A stretch of 22,364 bases of DNA. It comes from a virus. The stretch is taken from positions 1-22,364 of the IMG/VR virus record IMGVR_UViG_3300023313_000203. One strand, 5' to 3'. Under the pieces are notes generated by a model. It had not been told where the DNA came from, made no database searches, and saw nothing but the letters and a program-made list of their open reading frames with translations. This document shows positions 1 to 8,753 of the stretch, piece after piece (the stretch's first letter is position 1; the number at the start of each line of letters is the position of its first letter). The translations under genes and the position numbers were made by a program.

Positions 1-240
1 AGATTTTGTACTAACCTAGGATTTTTTAAAAAAAATAAATTTATTTTTTCTTATTAATCTTTGCTAATATTTTAATTAAACTTCTTGAATTTAATTGTTT
101 TCTTACTTATATTTATATATTATTAATCTAACTATTATTTAAATAATTAAATTAAAAATACATAAAGATTTTGTACTAACCTAGGATTTTTAAAATCTTT
201 GCTAATATTTTAATTAAATTCTTGATTTAATTGTTTTCTT
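1..240 (-). repeat. left copies of the operon-boundary repeat, inverted relative to the right end
   Basis: Two copies of a roughly 110-bp element lie here. Copy A is about 1-112. Copy B is about 159-240 and lacks a T/A-rich internal piece. The best conserved part contains the palindrome CCTAGG (15-20 and 180-185) followed by an A/T palindrome and the segment TTTGCTAATATTTTAATTAA. The same element occurs twice at 21848-22093 on the opposite strand. In both places it sits 3' of an operon in the same orientation relative to transcription. Function is inferred: terminator, processing site or promoter for the next operon. No gene is visible in 1-403. Confidence 0.85.
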
Positions 241-372
241 CTATATATTTATATATTATTTACTTACTAAACTAGTATATACTAAAATTACTTAATAATC
301 TAGTTTTCTTCTATATATTTATATATTATTTACTTACTAAACTATTATATTCTAAAATTACTTAATAATCTA
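233..372. repeat. 70-bp tandem repeat, two copies
   Basis: Units 233-302 and 303-372 are nearly identical. Each begins GTTTTCTTCTATATATTT and ends with AATAATCTAG, and they differ at a few positions around 284-291 and 354-361. The second copy's end forms half of the hairpin placed just after the minus-strand operon. The unit carries no open frame. A related sequence (TTAAGTAATTTTA near 21804) lies at the same relative place 3' of the plus-strand operon, so it is part of the boundary module. Confidence 0.85.
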
Positions 373-391
373 GTTGAATATTAAGTAATTT
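355..391 (-). terminator. 13-bp hairpin after the minus-strand operon
   Basis: AAATTACTTAATA (355-367) pairs perfectly with TATTAAGTAATTT (379-391) across an 11-nt loop. It lies 13 bp beyond the stop of the primase-helicase gene, where a transcript of the minus-strand operon would end. The stem has few G/C pairs and only a short U run follows. It is therefore a candidate terminator or 3'-end stabiliser, not a textbook intrinsic terminator. Confidence 0.45.
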
Positions 392-403
392 AATTTCTTA
401 TAT

Positions 404-3079
404 TTATTCAATAAAATACTTTGCTTCGCCTTTTATAAAACCCATTTTTTGAATAAATTTTAAAAACTTTTTTGAATTCATTTTTTTATTTATTTCTCTT
501 ATTTCTTTATTTGAATATCTATCTTTAAGAGATTTTATTTTTAATTTAAACTCAATTCCAAATCTTAAAAAATCAATAAAACTTTTATTTTGAAGTGAAC
601 TTATATCACTTGAAATAACTTTAGAAAGTAAATAATCTCCATAAAAACTATTTTTAATTATTTTATTCATTATATTATATCTATTTAATTTATTTATATA
701 TTGTTTATCAATAATTTGTTTTTTTGCTATTTTAATATATTCATCTTCTGTTTTATTTAAAAACTTATTTTTAATTTCATTAACTATTAATTTAACTTTT
801 TCATTATCTGTTAAATTAATTGTTTTATTTTTTATTTCATCTATATTAATATTTATATCTTTATAATCATTTAAAATTTCTAATAATTCTTTATTTTCAC
901 TTTCTTTTATTTCTTTTTGAATTTCTTTAATATTTATTTTATAATTTAATTCTTTAAAACTTTCTGTAACTATTTTAGTTTTAAACTGAAAAGGAAGTAA
1001 AACAGTAAAAGCATTTGTATGATTATTTTTTATTAAATTATAAAATGCTTCAATCTGATTAATATATTTAGCTAATCTTGTTAAATTTAATTTTCCAGTT
1101 TCATAATTTACTTCTACTAAAAGTGTTGAATCCTTTTTATTATAAAAAGAATTTATATTTTTTTCTGCTGTTGAATTAATACTTCTTACATCAATATCAT
1201 TATAAAATTGTCTTTCTTCGAGATAAATATGTATATTTTTTGTATTTCTACTTCTTTTTATCATTTGTAAACTTGAAATAACATCAGTACTCATTCCCGT
1301 ATCATAATGAAAGTGATTATCTATATTATTTAAATTACTAACTCCAACAGTTAGAGTAGGTGAATATAAAATAACATCAAAAGCATTATGTTCAAAACTT
1401 TTAAATTTTTTATAAATTATTTCTCTTGTATATTCAGAAGTTTCTGAATTTAGAATAATTACTTTTATATTATTTTCTTTTAATAAATTATATGTTACTT
1501 TTAAAATATTATTACTTGTAAATGAGCAAGAAATAACTTTATTTTTTTCTTTAGTTTTTGAATATTTAATTATATTGGATATAAATTTTTCTTTACTTTT
1601 ATATTCAAATAAATTTATATTATCTCTATAATTATTCTCAATATTAAATATTTCTCTATTTTTAAAAAATATATCTTCATATCCAGTTAAAAAAGCATCA
1701 GCAACAACTATTTTTTTTGTTTCCATAAATATTTTAAATTTAATAACATTAATATTATGATTATTAGTTAAATTACTTCTGTGATGAAATAAAAGTGAAA
1801 TAAATTCGTCAAGAATAACAATATCAAAATTTTCAATATCAAATTTATGTAAAGAGTCAAATTGAACAACAACCGATTGATTTTGCTTCCAAGCATTTCT
1901 ATCTTTATATAATAAAATATTATATTTTTCAGCAAAATCAATAGCAACAGAAACTCTATTTGAAATTAAAATAACTTTTAAGTTTTTTTTATGTGCTTCA
2001 TCAATAATTAATTTTATTCCATTTGACTTTGCTGTTCCCATAGCAGATTTAATTTTTAAAACATCATTTTTAGTTTTAATCCATTTATTAATTAATTCTT
2101 TTTTATTTTCCTTTTTAAAATCTAAATATCTTTCATTTATTATTAATTGATTTTTATAATTTTTATTTATTATTAATTTATTTTCTTGTTCTTTTTTTGT
2201 TTTTTCTTTTAACCATTTTTTTCCTATTTCTGTTTCTTTTAATAAATTAAAAATACTAATAGTTCTTGATTTATTATGGTGATTCATAATTAAAGGAGAT
2301 GAAGAAAACCAAAAAAATCCACCTTTTGTTTTTCTTTCGCTTAAATGATAAAAGTTAATTGCTTTATCACTTCTTTTATCTCCTTTTATAGGAGAATAAC
2401 CAAGACTTTTAAATATACTTAAACATTCAATTATTATTTTATTTTCAAAATCAAAATCAATATTATAATTATTATTTATTATTGTTTTTATATTTTCAAT
2501 TTGAGTTTCTGAATCAGTTAATATTTTACCATTTTCTTTATGATAAATAATCTGATTTGAATTTGTTGGTGCTTGATAAGAAATAAAATTTCCAACTGTT
2601 AAATCAACCTTACAATTTAATAAAAGTTCAGTTTGTAATTTTAAAAGAATTGACTTTATAATTTCTTCTTTATTTTCTATTGAACATCTAATAATTCCTT
2701 TTATATTAAAATTATCTTTTCCATCCCAACTTCTTGACTTTCCTAATATACAACTATATTTTTTATTTTCAAAATATTTAATAATAAATAAATAATTTTC
2801 TTTTGTTTTAATTTTATCAAGATCAATTATTATATTTGTTATTTTTTTATATTTAAACTTATTTAAATTTTCTTTATCTCTTTTTAAAAAAGTTGGTTCT
2901 TTAATATTTAAAGGTTGAGATAAAGTAAAATTTGTTGACATTATTTTAAATGCTTCTAATAATGTTGATTTATTAATATTGATAAAAATATGATTTTTAT
3001 CAAAAGTTTTTGAAAAAGCAACTTTTGGCTCTTTATTTATTTCAATAGCATTAAAAATTGTTAATTGAATATCAGACAT
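404..3079 (-). CDS. primase/helicase of the origin-binding-protein (Herpes_ori_bp-like) type
   Basis: An 891-residue replication protein. The C-terminal two thirds is a superfamily 2 helicase. It has Walker A at residues 345-353 (SAMGTAKSN), a following strand with SNR, a DE box at 424-425 (VILDEF), a motif III-like VVADAFLT, motif V at 573-581 (SPTLTVGVS) and motif VI near 605-611 (QMIKRSR). This pattern fits viral origin-binding-protein helicases. The N-terminus looks like an archaeo-eukaryotic primase core: D-x-D at 86-88 (IIIDLDKI), a GKSRSWDG segment at 113-120 and a later D159 in KVDLTV. The primase assignment is inference from motif order; the helicase call is firmer. It is the last gene of the operon and its ATG overlaps the previous stop (TAATG). 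It probably unwinds and/or primes phage DNA. The central palindrome at 8326-8802 would be a natural candidate target. Confidence 0.75.
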   Translation of the reverse strand: MSDIQLTIFNAIEINKEPKVAFSKTFDKNHIFININKSTLLEAFKIMSTNFTLSQPLNIKEPTFLKRDKENLNKFKYKKITNIIIDLDKIKTKENYLFIIKYFENKKYSCILGKSRSWDGKDNFNIKGIIRCSIENKEEIIKSILLKLQTELLLNCKVDLTVGNFISYQAPTNSNQIIYHKENGKILTDSETQIENIKTIINNNYNIDFDFENKIIIECLSIFKSLGYSPIKGDKRSDKAINFYHLSERKTKGGFFWFSSSPLIMNHHNKSRTISIFNLLKETEIGKKWLKEKTKKEQENKLIINKNYKNQLIINERYLDFKKENKKELINKWIKTKNDVLKIKSAMGTAKSNGIKLIIDEAHKKNLKVILISNRVSVAIDFAEKYNILLYKDRNAWKQNQSVVVQFDSLHKFDIENFDIVILDEFISLLFHHRSNLTNNHNINVIKFKIFMETKKIVVADAFLTGYEDIFFKNREIFNIENNYRDNINLFEYKSKEKFISNIIKYSKTKEKNKVISCSFTSNNILKVTYNLLKENNIKVIILNSETSEYTREIIYKKFKSFEHNAFDVILYSPTLTVGVSNLNNIDNHFHYDTGMSTDVISSLQMIKRSRNTKNIHIYLEERQFYNDIDVRSINSTAEKNINSFYNKKDSTLLVEVNYETGKLNLTRLAKYINQIEAFYNLIKNNHTNAFTVLLPFQFKTKIVTESFKELNYKINIKEIQKEIKESENKELLEILNDYKDININIDEIKNKTINLTDNEKVKLIVNEIKNKFLNKTEDEYIKIAKKQIIDKQYINKLNRYNIMNKIIKNSFYGDYLLSKVISSDISSLQNKSFIDFLRFGIEFKLKIKSLKDRYSNKEIREINKKMNSKKFLKFIQKMGFIKGEAKYFIE

Positions 3080-3429
3080 TATTCAATCCAATTATCTATA
3101 AGATTTATTTTTGATAAATCTATATTTTTAGTTTTAAAATAAGTATATACATTTTTAAAACCTTTTATTTTTATTTTTTCCCTTTTATATAAAAAAGGAA
3201 CTCCTTCAAATTCATCAAGATTTAAAATTTCTGATTTTTCTATTTTCCAAATTTCTCCTTTTATAAAATAACCTTTATTTTTTATATTTTCAAGATAAGG
3301 AAAATCATCTCCATTTTCATACATAGGAAATTTATAAAAAGTTTTTGCTTCGGAAATAAATATTCCTTTTAATCTTGAATTATTTCTATAATTTCTTTTT
3401 AAGGTTCCATAAATAAATATATATTCCAT
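3079..3429 (-). CDS. gamma-glutamylcyclotransferase-like (AIG2/GGCT fold) protein
   Basis: A 116-residue protein starting MEYIFIYGTLKR. The YGTL motif at residues 7-10 is the substrate-binding loop of the GGCT/AIG2-like family. The LDEFEG segment at 71-76 carries the Glu expected to be catalytic, and it is followed by the usual hydrophobic Y-x-R-E strand. Length and motif spacing fit single-domain GGCT-like proteins, which release 5-oxoproline from gamma-glutamyl amines or peptides. The substrate here is unknown. It is tightly coupled between the Dda-like helicase (1-nt gap) and the primase-helicase (1-nt overlap), so it is translated from the same mRNA. A role in phage takeover, or in modifying gamma-glutamyl conjugates, is only a guess. 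Confidence 0.8.
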   Translation of the reverse strand: MEYIFIYGTLKRNYRNNSRLKGIFISEAKTFYKFPMYENGDDFPYLENIKNKGYFIKGEIWKIEKSEILNLDEFEGVPFLYKREKIKIKGFKNVYTYFKTKNIDLSKINLIDNWIE

Positions 3430-3430
3430 A

Positions 3431-4726
3431 TTAAAACATCAAGTGAACTGTATTTTTTGATCTTGTACAAGCAACATAAAATAATCTTAATAATAAATCA
3501 TCTTCAATAAATGAAATATTTGAAAGATCTATATAAATATTTTCAAAAGAAGTTCCTTGTAATTTATGAACTGTACTAACATAATGATATTTAACTTCAA
3601 GAAACATTTGTTTAACTTTAAAATAGTCTTTCCAGTCTTTTGTTTCTATTGACTTTAATCTTAATTTTTCAAGAAATTCATTATACTCCTCTTTACTGCT
3701 TTCTTTAATTTTAAAGAAAAAAGTGTTTTTCTTTGTTAAACAACGAAAACTTTTAAAGGATTTTTTTAAATAGTGTTTATTTACTTCAACAACTTCCTTT
3801 AATTCAACAACTTCGGAATTCTGAAAATAATCATTTGATTCTTGAATAACAAATTTATCTGTTGGATATATTTCTGGAACTTCTCCATTTAATAGTTTAC
3901 CTACATAATAATCTCTTATTTTTTGATTTAACAAATTTACTTTTTCATTTGTAAAAGTAGCAAGAATATCATCATTATTATCTATTCTTTCCTTTTCAAG
4001 AAATTTTAATATAAGTGACTTTCTTGAATCATAAAACTTAATTTTATTATGACTTTTTAATTTTTCATTTACTAAAAAAGTCATAAGATGTTTTTTATTT
4101 TTTTTATTTTTTATCATTTCTCTAATATTATTAACAAAATCTAATACTTCCATATCTGGGTTTCTAATTATTTCTGTTAATTCATAATCATTAATCATAT
4201 TATTTTCATAAATTACATGACTTTTATTTTCAATTGGTCTTAATTGAAATTGATCTCCTATAAATAATAAACATTTAATTCTATTTGAATTAAATAAACT
4301 CTCTTTTAAGTGTTTAAAAAGTTCGGTATCAATCATTGAACTTTCGTCAACTATACAGACATCAAAATTTTCTTGATATTTTCTTGATAATTTAAATTTT
4401 GATTTTCCATTTTCATCACGGCCATTAAATGTTAGTCCAAGAAAAGAATGTAAAGTTGAAAATTTTAAGTTTCCATCTTTTATTTTTACTGTTTCTCTTA
4501 AAACATTAACAGCAGAATGAGTAAAGGAAACCATAATAATTTTTTTTCTTTGTTTTAATAAATCTTTAACAATAAATTTTGTTGTTGTTGTTTTTCCTGT
4601 TCCAGCCGGTCCCTTTAAACTAATAAATGAATTTTCATTAAAAGTATCGTTTCCGTTTATTACAAATTTTATTTTTCCTAAAACATTGGAAATAATTTTA
4701 CTTTGGTCTTTAGTTGGTTTAAACAT
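3431..4726 (-). CDS. dda: Dda-like SF1B DNA helicase
   Basis: A 431-residue helicase, almost the same length as T4 Dda (439). Motifs appear in order: Walker A GPAGTGKT (39-46), a motif Ia-like VSFTHSAVNVL (66-76), DESS (127-130, motif II), GDQFQLRPI (157-165, motif III), the RecD/Dda-type VSTVHKLQGTSF (383-394, motif V), and RLFYVACTRSK (414-424, motif VI). Dda is a 5'-to-3' helicase that removes proteins from DNA and helps start replication and recombination; this one should act the same way in the infected cell. An AAAAGGA ribosome-binding site lies upstream in the 35-bp gap after the neck gene. The gene sits with a second helicase in an operon headed by structural genes. Confidence 0.9.
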   Translation of the reverse strand: MFKPTKDQSKIISNVLGKIKFVINGNDTFNENSFISLKGPAGTGKTTTTKFIVKDLLKQRKKIIMVSFTHSAVNVLRETVKIKDGNLKFSTLHSFLGLTFNGRDENGKSKFKLSRKYQENFDVCIVDESSMIDTELFKHLKESLFNSNRIKCLLFIGDQFQLRPIENKSHVIYENNMINDYELTEIIRNPDMEVLDFVNNIREMIKNKKNKKHLMTFLVNEKLKSHNKIKFYDSRKSLILKFLEKERIDNNDDILATFTNEKVNLLNQKIRDYYVGKLLNGEVPEIYPTDKFVIQESNDYFQNSEVVELKEVVEVNKHYLKKSFKSFRCLTKKNTFFFKIKESSKEEYNEFLEKLRLKSIETKDWKDYFKVKQMFLEVKYHYVSTVHKLQGTSFENIYIDLSNISFIEDDLLLRLFYVACTRSKNTVHLMF

Positions 4727-4761
4727 AAATATCCTTTTTATTTATTATATCTTTGTTTTAC

Positions 4762-5502
4762 TTAAAAAACATAAATTCCTAATGGTTCCATATTATTTAA
4801 AATCTCTTCTTTTACTTCTTCAAGCATTTGTAATCCCCTTTCTCTCATATCATTATAAGCAAGTGAACTTCCATTTAATAAAACAGCACTTTCGTATTTT
4901 CCATATATTGTTGATTGTTGAATCCAAGCTAATCCCTCTGAATATTTTTTAACAAATTTATTATTATAAATTCCATCATTTTCTGGATTTGGCTCATATT
5001 CAATTCCAATTTCTAATAAAGCAGTATTACTTTGAGGAGTTTCATGAAATCTTAAAAGATTTTTATTTGAATTAAAGGAAAAGTTTATTTTAACATCAAA
5101 TAAACTCTGAATCATTGAAAGACTTGACATTTTTTGAACAATTTCAGTAACATCAACATTTGAATTAATATTTATATTTGAAGTAGCTAAAACCGAAGGA
5201 TTAATATCAAGAACATATCCAGTTGGAATTCTTGTAAAAGCATCAAAAGTTGATGATGCTTGAATTCCTGTTATTGAAATAATATTATCAGGAAGAATAT
5301 AATCTAATTTTCCTTTTTCTAATTTTATTATTAAACTTCCTTCTAAAACTCCATCATAAATATAATGTGTTACTTCTTGAATTGACTGGTCAATAATATC
5401 TTGAAATTGTTCATCAAGTAAATCAATTTTTAATTGTGGATAACCTAATTTTCTTTTTAGAAATTCAATAAGATCAATTTCTTTTTTAATTTTTCTTGCC
5501 AT
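4762..5502 (-). CDS. gp13-like neck (head completion) protein
   Basis: A 246-residue protein resembling T4-superfamily gp13, which sits at the head-tail joint once DNA is packaged. The N-terminus reads LIEFLKRKLGYPQLKIDLLD with Q-x-x-D-I-I-D and HYIYDG soon after. This matches the family pattern of LGxP, then Q-x-x-D-x-I-D-E-A, then H-x-DG. The C-terminus has a charged helix ending in a hydrophobic tail (EEVKEEILNNMEPLGIYVF), also as in gp13 proteins. A WIQQSTIYGKY segment near residue 193 fits the conserved core. The start overlaps the end of the preceding small gene by 17 bp and has only a weak AGAG ribosome-binding site, which suggests translational coupling. Placement just after the sheath supports a structural role. 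Homology is judged by eye. Confidence 0.65.
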   Translation of the reverse strand: MARKIKKEIDLIEFLKRKLGYPQLKIDLLDEQFQDIIDQSIQEVTHYIYDGVLEGSLIIKLEKGKLDYILPDNIISITGIQASSTFDAFTRIPTGYVLDINPSVLATSNININSNVDVTEIVQKMSSLSMIQSLFDVKINFSFNSNKNLLRFHETPQSNTALLEIGIEYEPNPENDGIYNNKFVKKYSEGLAWIQQSTIYGKYESAVLLNGSSLAYNDMRERGLQMLEEVKEEILNNMEPLGIYVF

Positions 5503-5776
5503 AATTCATCTCTATTTTTGGTTCACTTAATTTTGATAATTCTTCTAATTTTACTTGTTTTACTGTTTTTTTAATTAATTTTTCTTCTTTCTTAAAAAAA
5601 GGTTTTGAAAGAAAAGATTTAATTCCTTTTACTTCTCCAATTTCTCTAAAAAAATCTGGATATGTTTTTGTATAAATATTTTCATTTACAATCTCAAATT
5701 TCTTAAAAAGTTTTTCTCTATTCATTATTGATAATACTATATTTGGTTCATTTATAATTGTTTTATATTGTTTCAT
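5486..5776 (-). CDS. small protein of unknown function
   Basis: A 96-residue basic protein starting MKQYKTIINEP. An upstream ATG at 5803 would add nine residues, but an AAGGAG ribosome-binding site lies six bases before the ATG at 5776, so that start is chosen. Residues around KTYPDFFREIGEVKG resemble the KKFPEYFEPAK segment of the small protein at 10233-10466. Both are short, lysine-rich, and placed beside head/tail genes, so they may be distant relatives. The C-terminal half is charged and probably helical. No known domain is recognised. It lies between the sheath and neck genes and its last 17 bp overlap the neck gene. Confidence 0.7.
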   Translation of the reverse strand: MKQYKTIINEPNIVLSIMNREKLFKKFEIVNENIYTKTYPDFFREIGEVKGIKSFLSKPFFKKEEKLIKKTVKQVKLEELSKLSEPKIEMNYGKKN

Positions 5777-5792
5777 ATTTTTCTCCTTTTTT

Positions 5793-5824
5793 AATAAATA
5801 CATATATTAAAATATGTATTTATT
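5793..5824. other. 13-bp intergenic hairpin between sheath gene and next gene
   Basis: AATAAATACATAT (5793-5805) pairs perfectly with ATATGTATTTATT (5812-5824) around a 6-nt loop. Read along the minus strand, the hairpin is followed by an A-rich stretch and the ribosome-binding site of the next gene, not by U residues. An RNA-processing, stability or attenuation role is therefore likelier than simple termination for the operon. Read along the plus strand, it is followed by a T-rich run and could stop antisense transcripts. Confidence 0.5.
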
Positions 5825-5831
5825 TTTTATT

Positions 5832-8141
5832 TTAAGCAAAAACTTCAGAAAAGTCAACGCCAGTTCCAACAGCAATAAAATTTAAAGTAATAAATTCACT
5901 TACTCTTGTTGGTTTAATAGCAATATCAGCTATAAATTGATTTGAGTCAATAACAGCTGAATTATTATTACTTTCATCACATCTAACATAAAAGTCATAA
6001 ACTCCTCTTCCTGCTTTTACACTTTCAAGAAAGGGTTTGATAGTTCCAATAAATCTATTTCTTGTAATTTCATCATTCATTTCAAATAAATAATATCTTG
6101 CCATTCTCGAAATAGCTCTTTCAAGAGTATTAAATAAACCTCTAACATTTATTCTTGAAAATGAACTTGGTTTACTTTCGAGTGTTTTTTGACCCCAGAC
6201 TAAAGCATTTCCTTGACCCGGAAAAGAAACAATTGGATTTACTTTATTTTTATATAATAAATCAAGTTGACCTCTATTTGGATTAAATGCTATTTTTAAG
6301 GCATTTTTAATTTTTCCTCTTTCAAGTCCAGCACTTGCAAACCAAGTATCTCTTTTTGTATTTGTATCAGCTCTTAGTCCAGATACATCTCCTGCTATTG
6401 AAACCCATCTAATTTTATCATTATATTTATCATATTGCTGTTTATAATTACCAAAATAAGCATTATAAGAATTTGCAATATCAGATGAATTTAATTCTCC
6501 TGAATTTACATCCATTATTAAATTTTCAACTATTTGTGTTGATGAAATTCCAACAATATCTTCAAATCTTGAACCGTGAAAAGCAATACAATCACCTCTT
6601 TCATTTGCTAATCTTGCACCTGAAATTCTTGATCTTTCGTTTGAAATAACAATATCAATATCAATTTCCTCTTTATTTCCGAAAATTGAGTTATTTGCTA
6701 CATTTCCATAAGCATTATCAATATCAGCACTATTAATAAAACCATCTTCTCCATTTGAAAGATAAAGAATTTTATTTGAAATTTCTGAAATAGTTGTTCC
6801 TGTAACTTGATCAATAATTTCAGGAGTATAAAGTCTACTATCTGGCATTTCAGAAAATCTTGTATTATTTTTTAAATAAATAATTTTACTATATTTATTT
6901 ATAATATCTTCAATATAATTTGATTTATTTTTATAATCTTTTGAATCGGGAATTAATGAACCAATATAAACTTCACTTACCTTATTATCCTTTTTAATAA
7001 GAATTGCTATTTCTTTTTTTGCTTCACTTGGTGTTACTTCAAAAAAGTCATTTAATAAAAGTCCTTTAAAAGCTGTTTGAGTTCCAGTAATAAAGTCTGA
7101 CTCTCTTGCTATTGTAATTTCAATTCCATTTTGTAAAGAACCCGAATCCCTTGCTATAAATTTAAGTTTTGTATCTCCAAATAATGGAATACTTTCTTTA
7201 CTTATATCAAAATCAAGTTGATTTGTTAAAAATATTGTTTCAAGTTTTAATTCAGAAGCAGTTTTTGCTGTTTTTCCTTCAATTGGTGCTGTAACAATTG
7301 AATTTAATGCTGAATTTTTTGAATAAATACTTTCATCAATAATAGCACCACTTATAACATTTCCAGACTCATTAATAGCTGAAAAATCAACTGTCTGTCC
7401 AGCAACCTTATCAAAAACAAGTTGATATGATTTACCAGCAACTGATGCAGTTTTAGTTGATACTCTCATTATTCCTACAACTGGATTGTTTGACATCGGC
7501 ACTCCTGCTGTTGTTGCTGTTACAGTTATAATATTACCTGTTACCGAAATATTTGTTGCTGATGTATCAAGATTTTCAAGTGCAGCACCAAGATTATTTG
7601 CTATAATACTAGTTGTATCACCGAGAATAGATGAATAAACAGCAACAGAAGTTTCTGTTTGAATTACATAATCTCCGACTTGAGCACTATCAATTGTAAT
7701 TATATCAACTTGCTTAACTGCTTCTTTTGGATATTCAATATCAATAACTTTATATTCATTTGCATTATTATATCCAAATTTAACAATTGAACCAGCTTGA
7801 ATAAATGTTGGAACTGTTTCAATTTCAACTTTTCCGAGTTCTTTTGTAGAAAGAACAACATTATTTGTATCTTTAAAAGTTCCACTTGAATCAACTGCAC
7901 GACTAATAAGTAATTTATTTGAATATTGTAAAAAATTATAACATTGATACCAATCATTATAATTTAAATCTGTCGGTTTACCAAAAACCGAAATCAACTC
8001 ATCTACATTTGTAATATTAACATATTTATCACTTGGACCTTTTGTAAATTCTCCAGCAAAACAAGCAATTGAATTTCCTAAATTTGGAACCACTATACTA
8101 AGATCAATTTCATTAACCTGTACTCCAGGACTTAACATCAT
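5832..8141 (-). CDS. contractile tail sheath protein (gp18-like)
   Basis: A 769-residue sheath subunit that polymerises around the tail tube and contracts during DNA injection. The N-terminus is diagnostic: LSPGVQVNEIDLSIVVPN, then IACFAGEFTKGP, VDELISVFGKPT, NFLQYSNKLLISRAVD. The C-terminus also fits: YDFYVRCDESNNN, then an ADIAIKPTRVSEFITLNFIA stretch and a final V-x-F-S-E. T4 gp18 has 659 residues; the extra length probably lies in a Thr/Ser/Val-rich beta segment around residues 110-300, an outer-surface insertion. The first of two adjacent ATGs is used, with AAGGAG six bases upstream. It is the first gene of the minus-strand operon, preceded by a 759-bp divergent regulatory region. Its codons are less extremely AT-rich than the repeat genes, as expected for an abundant structural protein. 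Confidence 0.93.
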   Translation of the reverse strand: MMLSPGVQVNEIDLSIVVPNLGNSIACFAGEFTKGPSDKYVNITNVDELISVFGKPTDLNYNDWYQCYNFLQYSNKLLISRAVDSSGTFKDTNNVVLSTKELGKVEIETVPTFIQAGSIVKFGYNNANEYKVIDIEYPKEAVKQVDIITIDSAQVGDYVIQTETSVAVYSSILGDTTSIIANNLGAALENLDTSATNISVTGNIITVTATTAGVPMSNNPVVGIMRVSTKTASVAGKSYQLVFDKVAGQTVDFSAINESGNVISGAIIDESIYSKNSALNSIVTAPIEGKTAKTASELKLETIFLTNQLDFDISKESIPLFGDTKLKFIARDSGSLQNGIEITIARESDFITGTQTAFKGLLLNDFFEVTPSEAKKEIAILIKKDNKVSEVYIGSLIPDSKDYKNKSNYIEDIINKYSKIIYLKNNTRFSEMPDSRLYTPEIIDQVTGTTISEISNKILYLSNGEDGFINSADIDNAYGNVANNSIFGNKEEIDIDIVISNERSRISGARLANERGDCIAFHGSRFEDIVGISSTQIVENLIMDVNSGELNSSDIANSYNAYFGNYKQQYDKYNDKIRWVSIAGDVSGLRADTNTKRDTWFASAGLERGKIKNALKIAFNPNRGQLDLLYKNKVNPIVSFPGQGNALVWGQKTLESKPSSFSRINVRGLFNTLERAISRMARYYLFEMNDEITRNRFIGTIKPFLESVKAGRGVYDFYVRCDESNNNSAVIDSNQFIADIAIKPTRVSEFITLNFIAVGTGVDFSEVFA

Positions 8142-8256
8142 ATTTTTCTCCTTATATCTTATTTTTAAAGTATGAGCATAGAGTTTTTAAGTTTAAAATA
8201 AGTAAAAAACCTTGAATTTAATAAGTCAAGTTACTCTATGTTTCCTCACCTAAATA

Positions 8257-8264
8257 TATTTATA
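8257..8264 (-). promoter_or_regulatory. TATAAATA, candidate T4-type late promoter for the sheath operon
   Basis: The minus strand carries an exact TATAAATA, the T4 late-promoter consensus, 116 bp upstream of the sheath ATG and in a non-coding stretch. Such an 8-mer also occurs by chance in DNA this AT-rich (for example inside the gene at 17654-20386). The call rests on position and on the better-placed example before the capsid gene. Confidence 0.35.
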
Positions 8265-8284
8265 AAACTTAGTAATAAGAATAA

Positions 8285-8328
8285 AAAAAGATTTATTAAA
8301 TATAGTAAAAAGATTTATTAAATATAGT
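8285..8328. repeat. 22-bp tandem repeat, two copies
   Basis: Two perfect copies of a unit beginning AAAAAGATTTATTAAATA lie at 8285-8306 and 8307-8328, abutting the outer end of the large inverted repeat. The core AAAAAGATTTAT is shared with the central hairpins of that repeat. Confidence 0.8.
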
Positions 8329-8346
8329 AAAAATAAAACCTTATAT

Positions 8347-8375
8347 AGAATACTGATTCAAATATATATGTACAA
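8347..8375 (-). promoter_or_regulatory. candidate promoter toward the sheath operon (mirror copy)
   Basis: On the minus strand TTGTAC (8370-8375) is followed after exactly 17 bases by TATTCT (8347-8352). This spacing suits a housekeeping-sigma promoter, though both boxes are imperfect (three and four matches to consensus). The same arrangement occurs twice on the plus strand at 8754-8833. It would start about 200 bp upstream of the sheath gene. Confidence 0.3.
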
Positions 8376-8525
8376 TAAGAATAATATAATCAAATACAAG
8401 GATACATCTGTAATCTAGGTTGGATAAAAAGATTTATCTTTTTATACTACCTATAATAGATTACAGATAACTAAAGATTCATCTTTAGTTCATATTATTA
8501 TTTTTCTTTATTATTCATTAAACTT

Positions 8526-8608
8526 AGTAAATATAATAATAAAGAATAATAGTAAATATAATAATAAAGAAAAATAGTAAATATAATAATAAAGAATAAT
8601 AGTAAATA
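8526..8608. repeat. 25-bp tandem repeat array at the centre of the inverted repeat
   Basis: Three intact units of 25 bp (8526-8550, 8551-8575, 8576-8600), each AGTAAATATAATAATAAAGA plus five bases, and a fourth that runs into the right arm. There are no unique spacers, so this is not a CRISPR array. The array forms the spacer between the two arms and contains no G/C pairs beyond the repeated G, so it should melt easily. Confidence 0.9.
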
Positions 8609-8753
8609 TAATGAATAATAAAGAAAAATAATAATATGAACTAAAGATGAATCTTTAGTTATCTGTAATCTATTATAGGTAGTATAAAAAGATTTATCTT
8701 TTTATACTACCTAGATTACAGATGTATCCTTGTATTTGATTATATTATTCTTA

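Noticed and set aside
4686-4952. Plus-strand open frame opposite the helicase and neck genes
   Set aside because: It lies antisense to two well supported genes, has no ribosome-binding site and a shadow-like hydrophobic composition.
8526-8608. Regular 25-bp repeats as a CRISPR array
   Set aside because: Units are directly adjacent with no unique spacers, and there are no cas genes.
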